A stretch of DNA of 21,972 nt, taken from a virus. Under the pieces are notes generated by a model. The model was not told the DNA's origin. It saw only the letters and a program-made list of their open reading frames with translations, and did not search any database. The number at the start of each line of letters is the position of its first letter. Positions within the stretch are counted from its first letter, which is position 1. The stretch spans positions 1 to 21,972 of IMG/VR virus record IMGVR_UViG_3300036652_000755. The stretch is one strand, 5' to 3'. Positions 7,574 to 12,035 of this stretch are shown here, piece after piece. The translations under genes and the position numbers were made by a program.

Positions 7574-8019
7574 CGGCCGAGGCCAAATAGGTCAGGAGCA
7601 GCAGAGTTGACGATGCGTCCCTTGCTCCCCCAGGTGAAGATGTGCCCGGGGTTCGGGTCGTAGATCGCGGCGACCTCGGGACGCCACGCGATCTCACGGG
7701 CCAGGATGTCGGGGTCGGTGGTGTAGACCTGGCCGACGGGTAGATGATGCCGGTCCTCACACCAGTCCCGGATGGCCTCTTCGAACTCATGGTCCATGAA
7801 CGAGACGACGTCGACGTTGTAGCCCTTGCGGTACGTGATGTCGTACAGCCGCAGGGCGAGCGGGCTGTTCAGGGTCCAGGCGTTGACCGCCTTGGCCAGG
7901 GTCTTCCGCTGGAACCAGCGCTTGACGCCCTCGGCCTCCTGCGGAGGGAGCGCCACAAGGTTCTCCCACACAAGCAGCAGACGCGGCTCGACAGCGTTGT
8001 CGATGTCACCCTTCAGCAC
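7570..8019 (-). CDS. Unknown alpha/beta protein, possibly a degenerate HAD-like fold (149 aa)
   Basis: I cannot name this protein with certainty. It starts at a GTG (8019) that overlaps the small Cys4 gene by 14 bases and shares ATGA with the helicase start. Visible features are a strand-like RLLLVWENLVAL near the N-terminus, helices around KTLAKAVNAWTLNSPLALRL, a strand in GYNVDVVSFM, and a C-terminal alternating pattern VGQVYTTDPDIL, AAIYDPNPGHIFTWGSKG. The order resembles a shortened HAD-type Rossmann fold in which the nucleophile DxD of motif I is missing. If so, it would be a non-catalytic binding protein. It sits directly between the loader and the helicase genes, so a replication-linked role is likely. 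Confidence 0.75.
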   Translation of the reverse strand: MLKGDIDNAVEPRLLLVWENLVALPPQEAEGVKRWFQRKTLAKAVNAWTLNSPLALRLYDITYRKGYNVDVVSFMDHEFEEAIRDWCEDRHHLPVGQVYTTDPDILAREIAWRPEVAAIYDPNPGHIFTWGSKGRIVNSAAPDLFGLGR

Positions 8020-8182
8020 GTGACGCCTCCTCGATCTGCCAGGCCGTGGCGGCCTTGTACGTCCGCTCGCAGTAGAGGGAGCAGTAGTGCTCCCGCTTGC
8101 TCTCGCGCTTGTCGAAGACCGTGAGACACCAGAGACACACCCCGTCGTGTAAAAGGCCCTCCGAGAAGTTGACGAAGGACAT
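8006..8182 (-). CDS. Tiny Cys4 zinc-finger protein (58 aa)
   Basis: This short gene encodes 58 residues beginning MSFVNFSEGLLHDG. It has two cysteine pairs, CLWC (16-19) and CSLYC (34-38), separated by a charged hairpin (TVFDKRESKREHY), then a helix ERTYKAATAWQIEEA. This is the layout of a single treble-clef or TRASH/FCS-like zinc finger. Its ATG shares one base with the stop of the DnaC-like gene (TGATG) and its stop lies inside the start of the next gene, so it is tightly coupled. It contains a TTA leucine codon, which is rare in very GC-rich actinobacteria. A role in helicase loading or host-protein contact is inferred only from position. Confidence 0.78.
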   Translation of the reverse strand: MSFVNFSEGLLHDGVCLWCLTVFDKRESKREHYCSLYCERTYKAATAWQIEEASRAEG

Positions 8183-8853
8183 CAGTCACGCCGCCTAGAG
8201 CCACCCGCGAGACCGACGGGAGTGAATGCCCCGGTCACGAAGTCAGCGAACGCCGGGTCCCGGTACCTCTCGGCCAAGTCGGAATGCTTCAGGTTGGTCG
8301 TGATGATCGTGGGCATACCGTCCATCTGCCGCGCTCGGACGATCCGGTTGATCTCCGTCTGGGACCAGCCGCGCTCGTTGGAGTGCTCCTTGCCGAGGTC
8401 GTCCAGCACCACGACGCAGGACTGCTCGACGTTGGCGACCTCCCGGGAGAGGTAGAAGCCCTCGATGTCATCGTCGCGGAGTTTGGGGAGGCGGAGCCGG
8501 GCTGCGAAGTAGTCCTGGATTCGCATGAAGTACGGGTCGAGGCGCTTACCGTCGGCGTGCCGCTTGTTGATGATGATCTCGTTGAGAATGGCGCAGGCCA
8601 GCCATGTCTTGCCGGTACCGGCGGGGCCCGCGAGCCAAAGACCGCGACCGATCTTGCGGGGGTCGTCGGGGTACTCGTCCAACGGGCGGTGCTTGGTCAC
8701 GTAGTGGTCACGGAGATGATCCACGAACTGCCACGCCTCGCGCGGAGAGTCCGGGGTTAGCCGGGCACCTCGGTAGGCCACGGGAATCTTGGCCTCGCCT
8801 TGATATACCCGGAGCATCGTCGCCGGGGCGATGGTGTCGCTGGACTTCTCCAT
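8182..8853 (-). CDS. DnaC/DnaI-like helicase loader ATPase
   Basis: This protein of about 223 residues is an AAA+ ATPase of the DnaC/IstB type that loads the DnaB-like helicase onto origin DNA. It shows Walker A AGPAGTGKT (K82), Walker B VVVLDDLG (D151, D152), and sensor 1 TIITTN followed by LAERYRDP. The N-terminal 60 residues would contact the helicase. I chose the ATG at 8853, which has GGAG in front. An in-frame GTG at 8922 overlaps the initiator stop (GTGA) and would add 23 residues, but it has no SD and the extra stretch carries the AACCGGTT boundary element, so I think it is untranslated. It lies between the initiator and the helicase, as expected for a loader. Confidence 0.92.
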   Translation of the reverse strand: MEKSSDTIAPATMLRVYQGEAKIPVAYRGARLTPDSPREAWQFVDHLRDHYVTKHRPLDEYPDDPRKIGRGLWLAGPAGTGKTWLACAILNEIIINKRHADGKRLDPYFMRIQDYFAARLRLPKLRDDDIEGFYLSREVANVEQSCVVVLDDLGKEHSNERGWSQTEINRIVRARQMDGMPTIITTNLKHSDLAERYRDPAFADFVTGAFTPVGLAGGSRRRD

Positions 8854-8875
8854 GGTGGCATGCTCCGTTCGTGGT

Positions 8876-8910
8876 GGTTCCCATGAACCGTACCAGAAGA
8901 ACCGGTTCTT
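8876..8910 (-). promoter_or_regulatory. Boundary element upstream of the DnaC-like gene: 14-bp palindrome plus small hairpin
   Basis: AAGAACCGGTTCTT (8897-8910) is a perfect 14-bp palindrome with the AACCGGTT core at 8900-8907. A smaller inverted repeat, GGTTC and GAACC around CCAT (8876-8889), lies between it and the SD. On the minus strand TGGTACGGT follows the palindrome, which could be an extended -10 hexamer. An almost matching arrangement lies upstream of the 380-aa gene. Confidence 0.5.
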
Positions 8911-8918
8911 GGCTTGGC

Positions 8919-9845
8919 TCACCAGACCCAGCGCGTCGGGTCATCCCGGTTCGACTCGTCCTGGTCCCGCTCGACACGGCCCTCGACCAGCCGGAGTAGT
9001 TCCTCCCGGCGGCTGATGAAGTCCAGCCAGATCGACCGCGCGCCACGGTGGTAGCCGCTCGCCACGTACACGTCCGCCATGAGCCGGACGACCGCAGGGT
9101 CCTGGCCCCAGGTCTTGATCTTCGAAGCGAGGATGTTCTCGTCGCCGAACGACGGGACCCGCTGGTTGGCGGCCTTGGTCAGGTACTGAGCCAGCCCGAG
9201 ACCGGTGTCCGGATCGACATCCCGGCGGCCGGAAGGCCGGGGCCGTTCGCGGATCTCCGGGACCGCTGGTTGGCCGGTCGACTCGATGTCCCGCAGGGCA
9301 ACCGACTGGGGATCCTCATCCAGGACCGGCTGGTTCCTCTTGGGCTTCGAACGAACTCTGGTTCCAGAACCTGCCGACGTAGTCGGCAGTAGGGACGAAG
9401 TCCCTACCATCTGATCCTTAGATACATCAGTTACCTTAGGGTGCATCTGATGCAGGGGGTCTGTCCGGTTTGCCCTTCTTTGAACCGGTTCGGAAGGGTG
9501 CATCTGATGCAGGGGATGCACGTCATGCAGGGGGTCCTCATCGGTCCAATCGCCCTCCACCGTGACCGGGATCAGCAGGTGGTAGACGGTCGACTTGCGG
9601 TCCGCTGACCGGCTCTCGCGTTTGATGGCACCGGCCGCTTCGAGGTCGTTCAGGGCCATGTAGACGGCCCGCTCCTTCAGTCCCGAGGTGTGCGCAATGC
9701 TGGCGATGGAAGGGAAGCAGGAAGCGACGTCGTTGACGTGATCTGCCAGGACGATGAGCACCATCTTCTGGGTCGTCGTGAGTCCGTCGAAGTTCAAGGC
9801 CCACCTCTTCCAGTCCCGGCGTGTCGCTTCTGTTTGATGTGTCAT
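8919..9845 (-). CDS. Winged-helix replication initiator-like protein with internal repeats
   Basis: This 308-residue protein looks like a phage replication initiator. Residues 18-95 form a winged helix-turn-helix (FDGLTTTQKMVLIVLADHVN, SIASIAHTSGLKERAVYMAL, LEAAGAIKRES). Residues 103-136 are an odd His/Pro-rich stretch with repeated DPLHQMHP and PLHDVHP. A disordered Arg/Pro-rich linker follows, and the C-terminal 85 residues are helical (LAQYLTKAANQRVPS, IWLDFISRREELL), a DnaD-like layout for contacting helicase or loader. I chose the ATG at 9845; the frame stays open to 10007 but those codons cover a hairpin and intergenic DNA. Its position just before DnaC- and DnaB-like genes matches the lambda O-P logic. 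The repeats encoding the His/Pro stretch may be the origin itself. Confidence 0.82.
   Translation of the reverse strand: MTHQTEATRRDWKRWALNFDGLTTTQKMVLIVLADHVNDVASCFPSIASIAHTSGLKERAVYMALNDLEAAGAIKRESRSADRKSTVYHLLIPVTVEGDWTDEDPLHDVHPLHQMHPSEPVQRRANRTDPLHQMHPKVTDVSKDQMVGTSSLLPTTSAGSGTRVRSKPKRNQPVLDEDPQSVALRDIESTGQPAVPEIRERPRPSGRRDVDPDTGLGLAQYLTKAANQRVPSFGDENILASKIKTWGQDPAVVRLMADVYVASGYHRGARSIWLDFISRREELLRLVEGRVERDQDESNRDDPTRWVW
9438..9535. repeat. Iteron-like repeat cluster inside the initiator gene, candidate replication origin
   Basis: Three related 23-base units lie at 9438-9460, 9495-9517 and 9513-9535. Units 1 and 2 differ at one base and each contains the perfect palindrome TGCATCTGATGCA (9442-9454 and 9499-9511). 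Unit 3 keeps ATGCAGGGG but has a diverged centre. A GAACCGGTTC palindrome lies between units 1 and 2 (9482-9491). Iterons inside the initiator gene are the arrangement of the lambda ori in gene O. The origin role is inferred. Confidence 0.6.
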
Positions 9846-9901
9846 CTGATACGCTTCTCTCGTGTCGGTTCGGCGGGTTTGTGGTGGGCTCGCTGGCCAA
9901 T
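9846..9901 (-). promoter_or_regulatory. Leader of the replication operon
   Basis: This 56-base stretch lies between the hairpin at 9902-9941 and the initiator ATG. If that hairpin terminates upstream transcription, a promoter for the replication operon should be here or just above. I see GAGAGAAG as a weak, distant SD but no convincing -35/-10 pair. Confidence 0.3.
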
Positions 9902-9941
9902 GAGAGGGCCCGGTCTGAGCGCATTGCTCCCGGGCCCTCTC
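9902..9941 (-). terminator. Strong 12-bp hairpin after the 48-aa membrane protein gene
   Basis: The arms GAGAGGGCCCGG (9902-9913) and CCGGGCCCTCTC (9930-9941) are perfect complements, and an inner GAGC/GCTC pair extends the stem after a three-base bulge. It begins 10 bases after the stop of the 48-aa gene and separates it from the initiator. It lacks a T tract, which is common for terminators of high-GC actinobacteria. Confidence 0.7.
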
Positions 9942-9951
9942 CCCTTTCCTG

Positions 9952-10098
9952 TCAGTGGTGATTCGACCAAGCAGCCAGCACTGCGACGAACCCCAAGACA
10001 GCGCCACAAGCCACCAGCGCGAACAGCAGGAGAGCCACGACGAGGTTGGTCCCGTCAGCCTTCTCTGCCTTCTTGATTAGTACGTCCCACATGGACAT
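9952..10098 (-). CDS. Small single-pass membrane protein (48 aa)
   Basis: This short gene encodes 48 residues beginning MSMWDVLIKKAEKADG, followed by one hydrophobic segment of about 24 residues (LVVALLLFALVACGAV, then LGFVAVLAAW) and the tail SNHH. A charged N-terminus and one membrane helix make an inner-membrane protein likely. Its ATG overlaps the stop of the 380-aa gene by one base (TGATG), so the two are coupled, and a strong hairpin ends the pair. It could be a pinholin or antiholin-like protein, a superinfection-exclusion peptide or a membrane anchor for its partner; nothing in the sequence decides. Confidence 0.8.
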   Translation of the reverse strand: MSMWDVLIKKAEKADGTNLVVALLLFALVACGAVLGFVAVLAAWSNHH

Positions 10099-11240
10099 CA
10101 GTCCTCCAGTCCGAGGTGACCGGCGAGCACGGCGTACTCCTCCGGGTCGAGGCTCAGGGTCGTGGTGTCAGCCGGTGGCCGACCCGATCCGCGCTTACCG
10201 ATGACCTGCCCTGAGGCGTCCACCAGCACCCGCACGCGGGTGTCCCTGGGCTGCGCCGGGGAACCGTCCTTGCGGGGCCGTCCACGGGTCTTGGCGGGGG
10301 CCTCAGCCGGTGTCCGCTCCCCGGTGTGGGAGAAGTGCAGGTCAGCCATCTCCTGCTCGTGCTGGACTGCCCGCTCCATGTTGTCCGCGATCAGCGCCCG
10401 GGCGGCGGCCATCATCCGCTCGTAGGACTCCTCGAACTCAGTCAGGTAGTTGCGCTCGACGTGAGCACCGCCACCGTCGTGCGGCAGGTCGACTGGCTCG
10501 TAGGCCGCTCCGTCCTGAAGGGACTGGAGCCGAAGGCGATCAGCAGCCCGCTCTTCGTCAGAGAACTTGCACGTCGTCGCCTCGATGGCCTCGCGGATCT
10601 CCCGTGCCGACCGTGGCGCAGCGTCCTCGTCGGGGTTGTCCGGCGCAGCGGCCCTTTCGTCGTCCGGAGGGGGAGCCTCTACAGCGGCCTCTGCGGCCTC
10701 GGCTGCCTTCTCCGCCACGGAGGGACGCTTCTTCTTCAGCGGGGCCGGAGCGGGCGCTGTTGCCTCATCCTCAGCCGGTTCGGCAGCCGGGGGCGCGAGC
10801 ACGATGACGTCCAGGCCGGAGGTCAGATCGAGCACCTTGATGCCCACGGCGCGCTGGGCGCTCAGGACCAGGGACTCAGTGGCCTCGTCGCCGTCCTCGC
10901 CCCACAAGACGATGAGGAAGACCTTGTCGTAGGCCTCGTCCGCCTCGGCGGAGAACACCACGCCGAACGGGTCGTCGTCCCGGGCGTCCGCCAGGTCTTC
11001 CTCCGGGTAGTCCCGGGGCAGATCCTCGTCGCCAGTGATGATGACCTGTTGGAGCGGGGCCTGGCCCTCCATGATCCAGTCGTAGACGGACTGGATGCCC
11101 TTGCTAGGGCGCTTGGCGGCCGGGACCACGACGGTGATCTCGTCCTCATGATCAAGGAAGTCGTCAAGCAGTTCGGCGGTGTTCGCCGTGGTTGAGTCGC
11201 CGGGTCCGTAGAAGCCCAACAGAATCTTCTGGTCAGCCAA
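10098..11240 (-). CDS. Unknown protein with Rossmann-like N-terminus and AT-hook-like motifs (380 aa)
   Basis: I do not recognise this gene. Residues 1-148 look like a compact alpha/beta domain with strands KILLGFYGPG, EITVVVPAA, QQVIITGDED, KVFLIVLWG and LDVIVLAPP, as in Rossmann or SLOG-type folds. Residues 150-215 are an Ala/Pro/Glu linker with a basic patch (KKKRP). Residues 225-300 are helical. The C-terminus has two minor-groove-type motifs, RGRPRK (319-324) and GSGRPP (351-356), before a short TLSLDPEEYAVLAGHL segment that could be ribbon-helix-helix-like. It starts at the TTG at 11238-11240 with GGGAG upstream. It is the first gene after the tail and holin region and behind an operator-like inverted repeat, suggesting an early regulator or nucleoid-type protein. 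Function is unknown. Confidence 0.8.
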   Translation of the reverse strand: MADQKILLGFYGPGDSTTANTAELLDDFLDHEDEITVVVPAAKRPSKGIQSVYDWIMEGQAPLQQVIITGDEDLPRDYPEEDLADARDDDPFGVVFSAEADEAYDKVFLIVLWGEDGDEATESLVLSAQRAVGIKVLDLTSGLDVIVLAPPAAEPAEDEATAPAPAPLKKKRPSVAEKAAEAAEAAVEAPPPDDERAAAPDNPDEDAAPRSAREIREAIEATTCKFSDEERAADRLRLQSLQDGAAYEPVDLPHDGGGAHVERNYLTEFEESYERMMAAARALIADNMERAVQHEQEMADLHFSHTGERTPAEAPAKTRGRPRKDGSPAQPRDTRVRVLVDASGQVIGKRGSGRPPADTTTLSLDPEEYAVLAGHLGLED

Positions 11241-11250
11241 TGGGTGCTCC

Positions 11251-11300
11251 CTGGTGGTAGTTAATACACTCCACCAGAAACCGTAACGGAAGAAGCGGTT
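11251..11300 (-). promoter_or_regulatory. Candidate promoter/operator region upstream of the 380-aa gene
   Basis: CTGGTGG (11251-11257) and CCACCAG (11271-11277) form an inverted repeat around TAGTTAATACACT, the most AT-rich spot I noticed in the window; AGT/ACT extend the stem past one bulged base. On the minus strand this gives TATTAA as a possible -10. A degenerate boundary palindrome, AAGCGGTT, lies at 11293-11300. The inverted repeat abuts the SD of a TTG-start gene, as at 3029-3058. Promoter assignment is inferred. Confidence 0.5.
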
Positions 11301-11321
11301 CGAAGTCCACCGACACGCCCC

Positions 11322-11588
11322 CTATGGGAGACCGGGGATCCGTCCTCGACCGGCCCGGGCGACAGTGGTTGCCTGCTCCTTGGGACGGACGAACGCGACG
11401 TGCAGCAGCCCCACAGCGCCTGCGCCCGCCAGGGCCAGGAGGACGCTGCGCGGGAGGTAGGTGAACCCGAAGGCGAGGGCGGCAACGAGCCCGGCCTTGG
11501 CGGCGTCCGGCACCCAGGAGGGGAGCAGCGGGAGCAGCCCCTCCCAGGCCCAGAACACTGCGAGGACGAGCAGGATCAGATCAAGCAC
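11322..11588 (-). CDS. Small membrane protein, holin candidate (88 aa)
   Basis: This 88-residue protein begins at a GTG (11588) that overlaps the stop of the previous membrane protein gene by eight bases. It has three hydrophobic stretches: LDLILLVLAVFWAWEGLLPL, AAKAGLVAALAFGFTYL and SVLLALAGAGAVGLLHVAFV, then a basic tail ARAGRGRIPGLP. Size, membrane segments and place after the tail genes fit a phage holin or holin partner. The frame is open further upstream, but that part is an Arg/Pro shadow of the neighbouring gene. Its TAG stop opens the regulatory region before the 380-aa gene. No endolysin is in this window, so lysis function is inferred. Confidence 0.75.
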   Translation of the reverse strand: MLDLILLVLAVFWAWEGLLPLLPSWVPDAAKAGLVAALAFGFTYLPRSVLLALAGAGAVGLLHVAFVRPKEQATTVARAGRGRIPGLP

Positions 11589-12027
11589 CGTGGTCGGAGG
11601 CGACCGCCGGGTCAGCCGCCACGGCCGACGCGACATCCGCAGACTCTGTCGCCACGTCCGCCGGGGCCGGAGCCGCAGGAAGGGCCGCCTCGATGTCGGC
11701 AACAACGGGGGCCAGGGCCGGAACATCCTTGACCAGGGTGCTGGCCACGGCCGCAGCGGCACCGGTCGGCTTGAACACGCCGTAGTGCAGGGCCACCGAG
11801 GTCACCAGGGCCGTTGTCGATGCGTACAGCGCGCCGGTTAGGTTGAACGCGGCGTGCGCGTTGGCTGCGGTCACGGCCTGGTTGCCGACACCGACTGCCA
11901 GGCTTAGGGCCGCGAGCAGCAGGGACTTGACCCGGCTGTTGGTGGAGGACTTGGTGACGAGCCCGACGATCAGGGGAGCCACAACGGTGATGGCCCAGGT
12001 GATGAGTTGAATGGTCTGAGAAGACAT
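11581..12027 (-). CDS. Membrane protein with Ala/Pro-rich tail, holin-like (148 aa)
   Basis: This 148-residue protein has an N-terminal membrane helix (QLITWAITVVAPLIVGLVT), a second hydrophobic segment (VKSLLLAALSLAVGVG), a third (LTGALYASTTALVTSVAL), and a C-terminal 60 residues rich in Ala, Val, Pro and Asp. The ATG at 12027 has a good AGGAG five bases upstream; the longer frame to 12426 is a shadow of the tail gene. Actinophage lysis cassettes often contain two small membrane proteins side by side, as this one and the 88-aa gene are. A holin or holin-like role is likely but unproven. Confidence 0.75.
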   Translation of the reverse strand: MSSQTIQLITWAITVVAPLIVGLVTKSSTNSRVKSLLLAALSLAVGVGNQAVTAANAHAAFNLTGALYASTTALVTSVALHYGVFKPTGAAAAVASTLVKDVPALAPVVADIEAALPAAPAPADVATESADVASAVAADPAVASDHGA

Positions 12028-12035
12028 GGGTTCTC

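Noticed and set aside
8013-8204. 63-residue minus-strand ORF
   Set aside because: It overlaps the 58-aa Cys4 gene in another frame and has no conserved features, while the Cys4 gene is coupled at both ends.
9846-10007. N-terminal extension of the initiator
   Set aside because: It would translate through the strong hairpin at 9902-9941 and part of the 48-aa gene.
11290-11310. GGTTCGAAG resembling a tRNA T-arm
   Set aside because: The flanking bases do not form a T stem and no acceptor or anticodon arm is present.
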